This document shows positions 17,855 through 27,900 of a stretch of 47,269 bases of DNA, piece by piece. Within the stretch, counting starts at the first letter, position 1; each line of letters starts with the position of its first letter. The translations under genes were made by a program, and so were the position numbers. The stretch covers positions 1-47,269 of the forward strand of contig JAFZZY010000009.1 of assembly GCA_017615545.1 (NCBI GenBank), given 5' to 3'. This DNA comes from Lachnospiraceae bacterium (GTDB lineage Bacteria > Bacillota > Clostridia > Lachnospirales > Lachnospiraceae). The notes beneath the pieces were generated by a model. It searched no databases. It saw nothing but the letters and a program-made list of their open reading frames with translations, and was not told the DNA's origin.

Positions 17855-20197
17855 ATGGATTTCAAAGTAGTGATCAACAAAAACCCCGCAAACCGGGATA
17901 AATATGAGTATTTTCTGTCGCTGGGCTACGGCGAAAAGGCCGCTACCGTTCTGGCGATCCTGACATATGGAGACGCCGGCACCGCCTGCCTGGCTTCGCT
18001 CTTCCCGCGCGAAAACCGTCTGGACCGGATCTATGACTGCCTGACGGAGTTACCGGACTATTCGCCGACATTGATCCGCGACTATATAAAAGAGCATATT
18101 TCGGAGCTTCCCGACGATCTCCGGAAGGAGGCCGCGCTATTTCTGAATCCGGCGGAACTTTGCGGGACCGCTTTCGGCGGCGCTACAGCTGCCTACGCCC
18201 CTACAGGAATGGTCATGCCGGCGGCGGTGGTCGGTGGCGGCATGATGATGAGCAACGCCATGTTTTCCGCCGGTGCCACAATGGCCGGTGCTCCCGTAGC
18301 GCAGGTCTCCATGCCGGCTCCCGGCATGCCGATCGATCCGGAAAAACTCGCCACGGATTCTTACGAACTCATCGAGGAAAAAGATGCCAAGTCCGTGCTT
18401 ACAGCTCCGACTTCCACCTTCCGGATGACCACGAGCACGGCCTCGGTCGGCATCCTGCTGAACCAGCGCCGCAACGGCCGGGCGATCAACATTTCCCAAG
18501 TCCGCATCGAGGAGATCCTGAACTACTTCGATTACGATCATAAGGCGGCAAATGCAGAGAAAAAAGCCCGGTTTAAGATCAACTCCGAGCTTATGGATAA
18601 AGGCAAAAACAAGAAACTTCTGTATATCAATGTCGAGGCAGACGACACACCGAAGGAGCATCAAAATATCGTCCTCCTTCTGGACGCTTCGGGCAGCATG
18701 ACGACGCAACGAGACGTCACGCTCGAGTCTCTGGCCACGATCGTTTCGAAGCTGAAGGAAGGTGATGTCCTGAGCCTGGTCACCTACAGCACCAACGACC
18801 ATACGATCTTCTCGAACCATGTGGTCAGCGGTCGCGGCGACCTGGAAGACATCATGGGTGACATCCTGACCGTCTTTATCTACGGATCCACCAACGGCTC
18901 CGCCGGCATCGAGACCGCCTACTCCATCGGTGAAAAAACATACAGGGACGGCTGGAACAACCAGGTCATCCTGATCACGGACGGCGACCTGAACTTCGGC
19001 ATCAACTCGAAAAACGGGCTCAAAACCCTGATCGAAGAAAAGAAAAAGACGGGCATGTTCCTGTCGGTGATCGGCACGGGCCTGTATAACTATCAGGACG
19101 ATAAACTCGAAGTTCTGAGTAAGCACGGCAACGGAACCTACTGCGTGGTCAATGACATCGCAGACGTGAAGGAAAGCATTGACCGCAAATTCGTGAGTCT
19201 CACGAACATCGTGGCAAAAGACGTGAAGGCGCAGGTCGAGTTCAACCCGAAATACGTGCAGAAATACCGCCTATTGGGCTACGAGAACCGCGCCCTGAAC
19301 CATGAAGATTTCCGAAACGACGCCGTCATCTCAGAGCCTTACGGCAGCGGCGGCCACGGCGTGGCCCTCTACGAACTCACCATGGGCAATGCAGTCGAAG
19401 AACCCACGGAAAAGCTGAAATACCAGCGTCTGATGCCGAACGACTACGAGGAGCTCGGCACGGTCAGCGTGCGCTTCAAAGCCCCGCTCAGCGAGATATC
19501 CGAAGAGATCTCCGAGATCATCCCGCTTGAGCCGAAGGCGACCGATAACAGCAAACGCGCATATCTGCTCTACTGCGTATCGGAAGTCCTGCGCAAATCC
19601 GACAAACTCGATGACGACGATTATACCTTCCTTCTGGATATGCTGACCGACAAAAAATACAACGGACTGGCCGGAAACAAACAATACGCGCTCGACCTTC
19701 TGCTCCGCGATCTCGATATAGATAGTGTGACTAAGGCCCGCGAGGAGGCGAAGTCCAGAGAAGCGACACGTTTCGGCATAAAGGCCGGTCTGCTTCAACC
19801 GAATTCGGACGGCAGCGGCTATCATTATGTAGATACGACCGACCGCCCGATGCAGCCACCGACGCCGATGAATGGTTTCATCGGCATCATGGGACCGGGC
19901 AACCCCATGATGAATCTTATGATGCAGCAGATGAACCAACAACCGCAACCGACGTCGGATCCGACGCTGAACATGGTCGACGGTCCCGGCTCACAGCAGC
20001 CCAAACCGGAAAACCTCGTCTCGGATGGCAGCACGTGGACATGCCCTTCCTGCGGATGCAGTGCAGATAACCGCGGCAAATTCTGCATGACCTGTGGTGC
20101 GGTCCGGCCGGCGGATGTCTGGCAGTGCTCGTGCGGTCGCTTCACTACCGCCAAATTCTGCCCTGACTGCGGCTCCCCGAAGCCAACAACCAACTGA
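17855..20197 (+). CDS. VWA-domain protein with C-terminal zinc ribbons
   Basis: This 780-residue protein lacks a signal peptide. Residues 1-105 are helical. An Ala/Gly/Met-rich link follows. Residues 185-230 (STFRMTTSTASVGILLNQRRNG, ILNYFDYD) resemble the region before the VWA domain in YfbK-like proteins. The VWA domain runs about 262-450 with an intact metal site D277-x-S279-x-S281 and TDGDLNFG. A YfbK-like C-terminal domain follows (to about 650), then a Pro/Met/Gln-rich link and two zinc ribbons (CPSC...CMTC and CSC...CPDC). It is probably a cytoplasmic scaffold; partners are unknown. An in-frame GTG at 17849 is too near the AGGAGG (17840-17845), so ATG 17855 is chosen. LytTR and DUF3021 genes follow without a promoter. 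Confidence 0.88.
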   Translation: MDFKVVINKNPANRDKYEYFLSLGYGEKAATVLAILTYGDAGTACLASLFPRENRLDRIYDCLTELPDYSPTLIRDYIKEHISELPDDLRKEAALFLNPAELCGTAFGGATAAYAPTGMVMPAAVVGGGMMMSNAMFSAGATMAGAPVAQVSMPAPGMPIDPEKLATDSYELIEEKDAKSVLTAPTSTFRMTTSTASVGILLNQRRNGRAINISQVRIEEILNYFDYDHKAANAEKKARFKINSELMDKGKNKKLLYINVEADDTPKEHQNIVLLLDASGSMTTQRDVTLESLATIVSKLKEGDVLSLVTYSTNDHTIFSNHVVSGRGDLEDIMGDILTVFIYGSTNGSAGIETAYSIGEKTYRDGWNNQVILITDGDLNFGINSKNGLKTLIEEKKKTGMFLSVIGTGLYNYQDDKLEVLSKHGNGTYCVVNDIADVKESIDRKFVSLTNIVAKDVKAQVEFNPKYVQKYRLLGYENRALNHEDFRNDAVISEPYGSGGHGVALYELTMGNAVEEPTEKLKYQRLMPNDYEELGTVSVRFKAPLSEISEEISEIIPLEPKATDNSKRAYLLYCVSEVLRKSDKLDDDDYTFLLDMLTDKKYNGLAGNKQYALDLLLRDLDIDSVTKAREEAKSREATRFGIKAGLLQPNSDGSGYHYVDTTDRPMQPPTPMNGFIGIMGPGNPMMNLMMQQMNQQPQPTSDPTLNMVDGPGSQQPKPENLVSDGSTWTCPSCGCSADNRGKFCMTCGAVRPADVWQCSCGRFTTAKFCPDCGSPKPTTN

Positions 20198-20229
20198 TAC
20201 GATAGACACGACACCAGGGGAGGTTGTTT

Positions 20230-20679
20230 ATGCGAGTGATCTATGAAACCCCGGATCCGGAGGAAGAGGACGTCATCATCGTACGCTGCTCTTCTCCGGA
20301 TGAACGGCTCATTTCCATGCTGAAAACCTATGAAACTTCCCAAGCGGGTCTCACCGGCTATCTCGAGGATAAGATCGTCCCGATCAAACTGCAGGACGTG
20401 TTTTATTTCGAGGCCAATGAGAACCGTGTGTTTGCGTACTGCGATTCCGAGGTCTACGAGATCAAATACAAGTTGTATGAGCTGGAAGAGCTCTTCGGCG
20501 CCGGTGATTTCCTCCGATGTTCGAAGTCGATGATCCTCAACATGGAGAAGATCGAATTCCTCTCTCCGCATTTCAACGGTAAACTGGAAGCGCACCTGGT
20601 AAATGGCGAGCGCATCCTGATCTCCCGGCAATACGTACGTGATCTTAAGGCTAAGTTGAGCCTCGGAAAGGAGGGCTGA
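20230..20679 (+). CDS. LytTR-family DNA-binding regulator
   Basis: The 149-residue product has a short N-terminal region and a LytTR domain (about 48-145): IVPIKLQDVFYFEANENRVFAYC, then FLRCSKSMILNMEKIEFL and ERILISRQYVRDLK. There is no receiver domain, so it belongs to the stand-alone LytTR type that is typically paired with a DUF3021 membrane protein. ATG 20230 has GGGGAGG six bases upstream; the frame open from 20224 has no better start. Its stop overlaps the DUF3021 start (TGATG). It is only 32 bases after the VWA gene and is probably on the same transcript. Confidence 0.92.
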   Translation: MRVIYETPDPEEEDVIIVRCSSPDERLISMLKTYETSQAGLTGYLEDKIVPIKLQDVFYFEANENRVFAYCDSEVYEIKYKLYELEELFGAGDFLRCSKSMILNMEKIEFLSPHFNGKLEAHLVNGERILISRQYVRDLKAKLSLGKEG

Positions 20680-21101
20680 TGGTTAAAGAATTTTTTGTTT
20701 CGCTTCTGCAATATTTCCTGGCCATAACGACCGGCGTCATCCTGGCAGCCGCAGTGTTCTTTTCGTTTTCCGACCATCAGCCGGACTTCGCCACCTTCTG
20801 GCAGATTCTGTTCTATTCGTTCATCACGGCTCTGCCCTCCTCCCTCTTTTTGTGTTTGGACACGAAGAGCGCAAAGGCTTCGCTGGCACTGTGGACTTTC
20901 CACTATATCCTGATCTATTCGCTGACATTGTTCCTGCTGAAAGTGTTTAAATGGTGCGATATCACGCCCGTGGTTGCGCTCTTTACCTTCCTTGCAGTCT
21001 CGTTCATTTATTTTTTCACCAGTTTTTCACATTATCTATCCGACCGGAAACACACGGCGCTCATGAACGAACAGCTGAAAAAAAGGTACAACAGAAAGTG
21101 A
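20679..21101 (+). CDS. DUF3021 membrane protein
   Basis: The 140-residue protein has four membrane segments (about 6-28, 40-60, 68-90, 97-118) and a basic tail. This layout and the position directly after a LytTR gene are typical of the DUF3021 family, thought to act with or restrain the regulator. Translation is coupled to LytTR through TGATG. A very similar pair occurs at 31099-32056. Confidence 0.85.
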   Translation: MVKEFFVSLLQYFLAITTGVILAAAVFFSFSDHQPDFATFWQILFYSFITALPSSLFLCLDTKSAKASLALWTFHYILIYSLTLFLLKVFKWCDITPVVALFTFLAVSFIYFFTSFSHYLSDRKHTALMNEQLKKRYNRK

Positions 21102-21119
21102 TCAAAACCTTGCTCCTCC

Positions 21120-21148
21120 TTGACATTTTTCGAAAATGAGACTATAAT
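21120..21148 (+). promoter_or_regulatory. ABC exporter promoter
   Basis: TTGACA (21120-21125), exactly 17 bases, TATAAT (21143-21148): a perfect consensus sigma-A promoter. The leader (about 21155-21217) can form an imperfect hairpin between ACGTTCCC and GGGGGGCGT near 21182-21205, just before the ribosome site. Confidence 0.85.
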
Positions 21149-21217
21149 TTTCCCTGTATATATTCATTCGAAAAGAGGAAGACGTTCCCATCGCTTGGGG
21201 GGCGTTTCGGAGGTAGT

Positions 21218-23062
21218 ATGATCAAAATAATCAAACAACTGCCGGGACGAGATAAGCTGATCGCTCTTCTCTGCCTGGCGCTCGTTGCAGGCCAAGTCTG
21301 GCTGGACATCGAGCTACCCGACTTCATGGCTGAAGTCGTTCAAAAGTTGGCATCCACCGAGGAAAATCTCACGGGAGATATTCTGGTTTCCGGTATGTGG
21401 ATGCTTTTGTGTGCCGCCGGCAGCGTAGCGCTGTCCATCACGGTCGGTTATCTCGCCGCCCGGATCGCGGCGAACTTCAGTTACACGGTGCGTGCGTCCC
21501 TGTTTAATAAGATCTCGGACTTCGGCACCGCAGAGATGAAACATTTCTCGCCTGCGAGTCTCATTACCCGTACGACGAACGATATCACCCAGATCCAGAT
21601 GGTGATCTCGATGGGTCTGCAGGTCATGGTAAAGGCTCCCATCACGGCCGTTTGGGCCGTTGTGCGCATCCTCGGTAAGAGCACTTCGCTCTCCATCGTG
21701 GTAGCTGTGGCAGTTCTCATTCTGGCCATCACCATCACGACCGTTATGCGCTTCGTCATTCCGAAATTCCGGATCATCCAGCGGCAGGTGGACGACGTCA
21801 ATCGTGTGATCGACGAAAGCCTGACCGGTCTCAAAGTCGTTCGCGCCTTCAATGCGGACGAATACCAGCAGAACAAATTCGAACGTGTAAACTTAAACCT
21901 TACCGCAACGAACCTGTTCACCATGCGGACCATGTCCTTTATGGGACCGATCATCGGCCTCGTAATGAGCAGCATCCAACTCGTGATCTATTACATCGGT
22001 GCGATCATCGTCAATGGCATCAACCTCGGCGATACGTCTCCGACCGGCGAGCTGATCAACACGGTTAAAGTGCTCAAGGATACGCGCGCTGATTTTTTTG
22101 CCGATCTCGTCGTATTCGGAAGCTACGCGATGATGGTCGTTATGAGTTTCATGATGCTCACCATGATCTTCATGATCCTGCCGCGTGCGCAGGTTTCCGC
22201 GAAGCGTATCCGTGAAGTCCTGGATGAGGAGATTTCCGTTCAGAGTGGCAACGCTTACGTTCCGAACGATAAAGAGATCGAAGGCGCAGTTGAGTCTGCT
22301 GCCGATCCGATCGGAACCATCGAATTTAAGAATGTGTCCTTCCATTTCCCGGGAAGCAACGAGAACTTCATGAAGAACCTGAACTTCCAGGTTACGCAGG
22401 GTCAGACGCTGGCTATCATCGGTTCCACCGGTTCCGGTAAGAGTACCCTCCTGAACCTGGCTGCCCGTCTCTATGACGCTACCGAGGGTGAGGTCCTCAT
22501 CGACGGACACAACGTAAAAGATTATCCTTTTGAAGTCTTATATAAGAAAGTCGGACTGATCCCGCAGAAGGCGACCCTGTTTGCGGATACCATCCGGGAC
22601 AATGTAACCTTCGGTGACCGTCATGCGAAGATCTCCGAAGAAGATGTCATGGCGGCTCTGGATATCGCGCAGGCGACCGAGTTCGTTATGAAGAAAGAAG
22701 GCGGCCTCGACTTCATGGTATCGCAGGGAGGAAGCAATATCTCCGGCGGCCAGAAGCAGCGTCTCGCGATCGCGCGTGCCATTGCGAAGAAGCCCGAGAT
22801 CCTGCTCTTCGACGATTCATTTTCCGCGTTGGACTTCAAGACCGACCGTTTGCTCCGTAAGGAGATCGCCGAGAAGCTTAAGGATACGACCTGCGTGATC
22901 GTAGCCAGCCGTATCGGTACCATAAAGAACGCCGACTGCATCCTCGTGCTGGCAGACGGCGAGATCGTAGGAAAAGGAACGCACCGCGAACTGCTTAAGT
23001 CCTGCGATGTTTATCGTGAAATTGCCCAGTCTCAGCTCACCGAAGCTGAGCTGGAAGCGTAA
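21218..23062 (+). CDS. ABC exporter, subunit A (degenerate ATP site)
   Basis: This is a 614-residue fused membrane and ATPase subunit with six membrane segments in the first 320 residues and an ATPase domain from about 370. Walker A is G402-STGSGKST and the signature is ISGGQKQ (from I508). After Walker B the catalytic Glu is replaced (LLFDDS, D533) and the H-loop His is replaced by Ser (S564 in VASRIG). Such a subunit must pair with another to hydrolyse ATP; the next gene is that partner. Together they match heterodimeric exporters of the BmrCD/TM287-288 kind, used for drugs, peptides or lipids. The substrate is unknown. Confidence 0.93.
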   Translation: MIKIIKQLPGRDKLIALLCLALVAGQVWLDIELPDFMAEVVQKLASTEENLTGDILVSGMWMLLCAAGSVALSITVGYLAARIAANFSYTVRASLFNKISDFGTAEMKHFSPASLITRTTNDITQIQMVISMGLQVMVKAPITAVWAVVRILGKSTSLSIVVAVAVLILAITITTVMRFVIPKFRIIQRQVDDVNRVIDESLTGLKVVRAFNADEYQQNKFERVNLNLTATNLFTMRTMSFMGPIIGLVMSSIQLVIYYIGAIIVNGINLGDTSPTGELINTVKVLKDTRADFFADLVVFGSYAMMVVMSFMMLTMIFMILPRAQVSAKRIREVLDEEISVQSGNAYVPNDKEIEGAVESAADPIGTIEFKNVSFHFPGSNENFMKNLNFQVTQGQTLAIIGSTGSGKSTLLNLAARLYDATEGEVLIDGHNVKDYPFEVLYKKVGLIPQKATLFADTIRDNVTFGDRHAKISEEDVMAALDIAQATEFVMKKEGGLDFMVSQGGSNISGGQKQRLAIARAIAKKPEILLFDDSFSALDFKTDRLLRKEIAEKLKDTTCVIVASRIGTIKNADCILVLADGEIVGKGTHRELLKSCDVYREIAQSQLTEAELEA

Positions 23063-23072
23063 GGAGGTGATC
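23061..23072 (+). promoter_or_regulatory. Full-length Shine-Dalgarno of the second ABC gene
   Basis: AAGGAGGTGATC is complementary over 12 bases to the usual 3' end of bacterial 16S rRNA. It overlaps the TAA of the first ABC gene and lies just before ATG 23075. The extended pairing should help equal production of both subunits. Confidence 0.75.
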
Positions 23073-23074
23073 GT

Positions 23075-24856
23075 ATGCCACCTATGATGGACCGTATTCC
23101 GGAGAAGCCGAAGAACTTTAAAAAGGCGGTGAAGGAAACTCTCTCTTACGCTTCAAGTTCCATGCTTCCGTTTATCATTGTAGTCTATCTTTCCATCGGC
23201 TCGACCATCCTCATGATCGTCGGTCCGAACCAACTCGGCAGGATCACCGATGAGATCACAAAGGGCCTGGCCACGTCGATCGATATGGACGCCGTGCTCG
23301 GCATCGCCTACTTCATCGGTTTCCTGTACATTCTCAGTGCACTCTTCAGTCTGGTGCAGGGCCTGCTCATGGCGGGCATGACGCAGAACATCGCGAAGAC
23401 GCTTCGTAGTAAGATCAATGCGAAGATCGCGCGTCTGCCGCTGAAGTATTTTGCAACGCATTCGTACGGCGACGTTCTGTCCCGTGCGACGAACGATGTC
23501 GATCTGGTCAGCCAGTCGCTGGCGAACTCATTGACCTCGATCATTTCAGCATTCGCCCAGTTCGCAGGCTGTCTGGTCATGATGATCATCACCAACTGGA
23601 TCCTGGCGGGCGTTACCGTTGCTTCTACCCTGCTCGGTCTGTTCTTCATGATCGTCGTAGTCAAGCACTCCCAGCGCTACTTCAAGATGCGCCAGGTTTC
23701 CCTGGGCCAGCTCAACGGCTACATCGAGGAGATGTACAACGGTCACGACGTGATCCGTATCTCCAACGCCGAGCAGTCCGTTAAGGAGCGTTTTGTGAAG
23801 CTCAACGATGCAGTCCGCACCGCGAACTTCAAATCGCAGTTCCTGTCCGGCCTGATGCCGCCCGTTATGAACTTCGTGGGTAATCTCGGCTATGTTTGCG
23901 TTTGGGTCGCAGGCGCCCTGCTTCTCTACAACGGCATGATCTCCTTCGGTGTCATCACATCGTTCATCATCTATGTTCGTCTGTTCGAGGGGCCGCTTCG
24001 TCAGATCTCGCAGAACATCACGAACCTGCAGTCCGCAGCCGCGGCTTCCGAGCGTGTATTTGCCTTCCTCGATGAGGAGGAACTGCCGGATGAGAGCGAG
24101 AAGAACAATGCCCTTCCGGGCGTCGGCGCTGTCGAGTTCGACCACGTAAAGTTTGCATATCCGGACCGTCCGGAGAAGGAAGTCATCCACGATTTCTCCG
24201 CTTCGGTAAAGGCCGGTCAGAAGATCGCCATCGTCGGCCCGACCGGCGCCGGCAAAACCACCATCGTCAACCTGCTCATGCGCTTCCATGAAGTCACGGG
24301 CGGCCAGATCCGCATTGACGGCGTTCCGATCACCGACGTATCGCGTGAAGAGATCCACCGCCAGTTCGGTATGGTTCTTCAGGACACCTGGATGTTCGAA
24401 GGCACGGTTCGTGAGAACCTGGTCTACAACATGGAGGGTGTTACGGACGATGACCTTGTAAAGGTCTGCAAGGCTTGCGGCCTCTACCACTTCGTAGAGA
24501 CGCTGCCGCAGAAGTTTGATACCGTTCTCACTGCGAACTCCGACATCTCCGTCGGCCAGAAGCAGTTGCTCACCATCGCGCGCGCCATGCTTCAGAACAA
24601 CCCGATGCTCATCCTGGATGAGGCGACCAGCTCCATCGATACCCGTACCGAGATGCTGGTTCAGCGGGCCATGGATAACCTGATGGCGTCCCGTACCTCG
24701 TTCGTCATCGCGCATCGTCTTTCGACGATCCGCAACGCCGACCTGATCCTCGTGATGCAGAAAGGCGATATCGTCGAGCAGGGCACACACGAAAGCCTCA
24801 TGGAACTCGGCGGAGCATACGCAGAACTGTACAACAGCCAGTTTGAAACTGCATAA
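23075..24856 (+). CDS. ABC exporter, subunit B (catalytic ATP site)
   Basis: The 593-residue partner has six membrane segments and an ATPase domain from about 355. Walker A is GPTGAGKTT (K394), Walker B ends LDEATSSID with the catalytic E516, and the H-loop has H547 (IAHRLSTIRNAD). Its signature is altered to ISVGQKQ (S492-V493-G494). The canonical site therefore uses this subunit's Walker motifs with the ISGGQ of subunit A, while the other composite site is degenerate. The gene follows subunit A by 12 bases and ends at a strong terminator. Confidence 0.94.
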   Translation: MPPMMDRIPEKPKNFKKAVKETLSYASSSMLPFIIVVYLSIGSTILMIVGPNQLGRITDEITKGLATSIDMDAVLGIAYFIGFLYILSALFSLVQGLLMAGMTQNIAKTLRSKINAKIARLPLKYFATHSYGDVLSRATNDVDLVSQSLANSLTSIISAFAQFAGCLVMMIITNWILAGVTVASTLLGLFFMIVVVKHSQRYFKMRQVSLGQLNGYIEEMYNGHDVIRISNAEQSVKERFVKLNDAVRTANFKSQFLSGLMPPVMNFVGNLGYVCVWVAGALLLYNGMISFGVITSFIIYVRLFEGPLRQISQNITNLQSAAAASERVFAFLDEEELPDESEKNNALPGVGAVEFDHVKFAYPDRPEKEVIHDFSASVKAGQKIAIVGPTGAGKTTIVNLLMRFHEVTGGQIRIDGVPITDVSREEIHRQFGMVLQDTWMFEGTVRENLVYNMEGVTDDDLVKVCKACGLYHFVETLPQKFDTVLTANSDISVGQKQLLTIARAMLQNNPMLILDEATSSIDTRTEMLVQRAMDNLMASRTSFVIAHRLSTIRNADLILVMQKGDIVEQGTHESLMELGGAYAELYNSQFETA

Positions 24857-24874
24857 TTTAGTACCTTGAGATAT

Positions 24875-24906
24875 AAAAAGAGGACGCCGAAAGGCGTCCT
24901 CTTTTT
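24875..24906. terminator. Bidirectional terminator
   Basis: AAAAAGAGGACGCC and GGCGTCCTCTTTTT form a 14-bp stem with a GAAA tetraloop, T-rich on both exits. It serves the ABC operon and the convergent 24927-28319 gene. Confidence 0.93.
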
Positions 24907-24926
24907 GATATGTCCGTGATTTTTAC

Positions 24927-27900
24927 TTACTTTTCATAATCCGTACGCACTTTTGAAGTCAATCCGGTAACTTGAGTTCCCTGGTCCACGATCAGGCTTT
25001 CCAGTTTCTTATTCTTCGTTATATCCAGCGCTGTCACGTTATTGTGAGCGCAGGCCAGGATCTCCAACGCAGGGTTCTGACTCAGATCCAGTCCACTCAA
25101 ACTATTATTATTGACGCTTAGATAAACTAAAGCCGGGTTTTGGCTCACGTCCAGAGCAGTCAGCTTGTTATTATAACAGATCAGATTTACCAGATTCGGG
25201 TTGTGACTGACATCCAGAGCCGTTAAACTGTTATACTCGCAGTGTAGCGTTTCCAAAGCAGTATTGTGACTGATATCCAACTCAGTCAGTTTATTGTTTG
25301 TGCAAAGCAGAGACTTCAGTTCCGTGTTGTGGCTGATGTCCAACTCGGTCAATCCGTTTCGGTCACATACCAAACTCGTGAGTGCCGTGTTATAGCTTAT
25401 ATCCAGGTCAGTGATTTTGACATTGCGGAGATCCAGTGACTGCAGATTATAAAAGTACTCTACGCCCTGCAGGCTGGACAGTTCCTTTTTAGACAGGTAT
25501 ATTTTTTCTACCTGACTCAGCTCCTCGGAACTAAGCACTCCGTTCTCATCCAGATCGAACTCTTGGCTTACATACTCGCGGAAGGCCTCCGCCGGGAAGT
25601 TCACCTCATTGATCTCAACATCCGCCCCCGGGTTCGGCGCAGGTTTCGTCGGCTTGGTTTCCTCCTCGGTCGTCGGGATTTCCGTTTCCGGTTCCGAAGC
25701 TTCACCGATCCAAATAACCGGGCGGACGCCATAGCCTCCCGAACTAACTCCGGACTCGTAGTGCGGTCCTGCATACCCATTGGGGAATACTGCACAAACA
25801 TCCGTGTCCCAGCCCATCGTGCGAAGCCACCAGTATGTACCTGACAGATCCGTTATGGACGCCTGATAGCCCTTGGGTGCATAGCCGTCCATCCAATACT
25901 CATCACCAATCGGTTCATCGATACAATCCTTTGCTCTGAAAGTATGCAGCCCATTCGCCTTTGCATATTCCGTGGGCAATGTGATCAGTTCCTTGCAAAA
26001 GCCGAAGAACGCGTACTTATCGAGTTCAACCTCGTAGTATTTCGCCACTTCTTCCAGGCTCAAGCAGAAAATCTGATCCTCCGTGTCGTTTCCGCCGGGC
26101 ATCTCAACACCACTGTTCTTCAGATGCACCTTCGGGATCAACGTCTGCTCCGCCTTGGAAAATGCCTCATTCAGGAAGTCTTTGTTTAACCATTCTCTCA
26201 GCGAACAGGTCTCCCATGTAACATCCTCATATTTGTTGTTGAACGGAACACAGTCCAAAATGTATCTGCTGATCACAAGTCTGCCTTTTTCATTTTCCTC
26301 CAAAACGACCCACTCGATCGGCTCCTTACCGTTCGTTGTGTCGCCATCCTGCTCATAACGGCCGAATACCAAATAACCATCATCGTTTATGTAAGGAGGA
26401 ATTACCGCCGACTTCTTCACCCGAATAACAGGGCGGACTCCATTGCAATTGTTGGAGACATACAAGCCGGTACTGCGGACAGCACCGGTACTGGTTACGT
26501 CAGCCGACTCGCTGGCATAAGTTCCCGGAGAGCGAAGCCACCATCCGCAATTATCAAACGCATGTACACTTACACCATTTTTAACCGCGTAGGCCGTTGC
26601 TTCGGATCTTCTCATATCATCCGTCGGAAGGTACCAACTTGCTTCATCGATGCTCAACAAATAGACCCTATCCTTCGTCGAAGAGCCGCCATCGGTTCCA
26701 TTCGGATTGTCGGGGTTTTCCACGTCGGATTCCACTATCATATTTTTTTCTTCTCCGCTGAACGCAGCGTTGTAGAAATCATTGTTCAGCCAGTTCCTCA
26801 GCGAACACTGCTCCCATGTAACACTCATGGTATACTCGTTATTATACGGTTTCGCATCCAGGGCTTCCTTGGACATGAGTAACATTTCTTCCCCGTCGTC
26901 TTCCAGGACGATCCACTCAATCTCCTCTTTTCCGTTTTTTTCGTTTCCGTCGATCTCATACCTTCCGAATGTGGCCACATCATATTCGGCCAGCGGGTCG
27001 GTCGTAACTGAAATTGCTGTAGGGCCTTCATCCTCCTGCTCTTGCACACGTTTCGCCTCAAGTTCATTGATCTTCGCCTGTACACATGCTGCATATCCGA
27101 GCCTTGCGCCGTCTTCATTGGGGTGAATAGAATAAGCACTGACCGGAGGCAAGAAATTCAGATCCTCGATCGACGAGCCCAAAACTCCATTGATCCAAGG
27201 AGTAGCCGTATATGGTTCATTTCCCTCAAATGCTTTTTGTACGTCGATGTATTCAATGTTCAGCCCCTCTTCTTTGCATTCGCCAACGATCTTCTCGAGT
27301 ACTCCATTGAAGAAATCGATCTTGGAGTTGATCTTTCTAGCCTCTACAGGATCCAGGATATTCAGGTTCGTGAACAAATCCCTGATATCCTTGCCGAATT
27401 TATTCCAACTGTCATTCAAAAGATGCGGATAACCTGCAACCAGAATGTAGGGCTTCTTATCTCCGATCTGTGCAGCATCATTAAGGGCCTTATATGTCTT
27501 CTTCAGTCTGTCCTTGACACTTTCTGTAACACGTTGCGGGTTTTTTTCACTTTCTAATTTTCCTTCTAAGCCATCAACATCTTCCGTCAGTTTGCATACC
27601 GCATCCATAAGATACGCATCTAAATATTTCGGATTATTGTAGGTTGGATATATGGCAACCTGTTTCAATATTTCCGAGAAACCGAGATCGTTGCCCCCTA
27701 AGGTCAATGTAATGTAATCCGGAACCCGGTCCTCTCTGTTTAATTCCTCCAGGACATGGATCTGTGCCTCCAGATTTCTCTTATAAGTATTACCATTTCC
27801 AAGAATAAACTCTTTATCCTGTGTATCAAAGATATGCCAGGCCACGGCACCCGAGGAAGCTACAAAATACCAATCGGCCGACGCTTTTCCCTCATACTTG

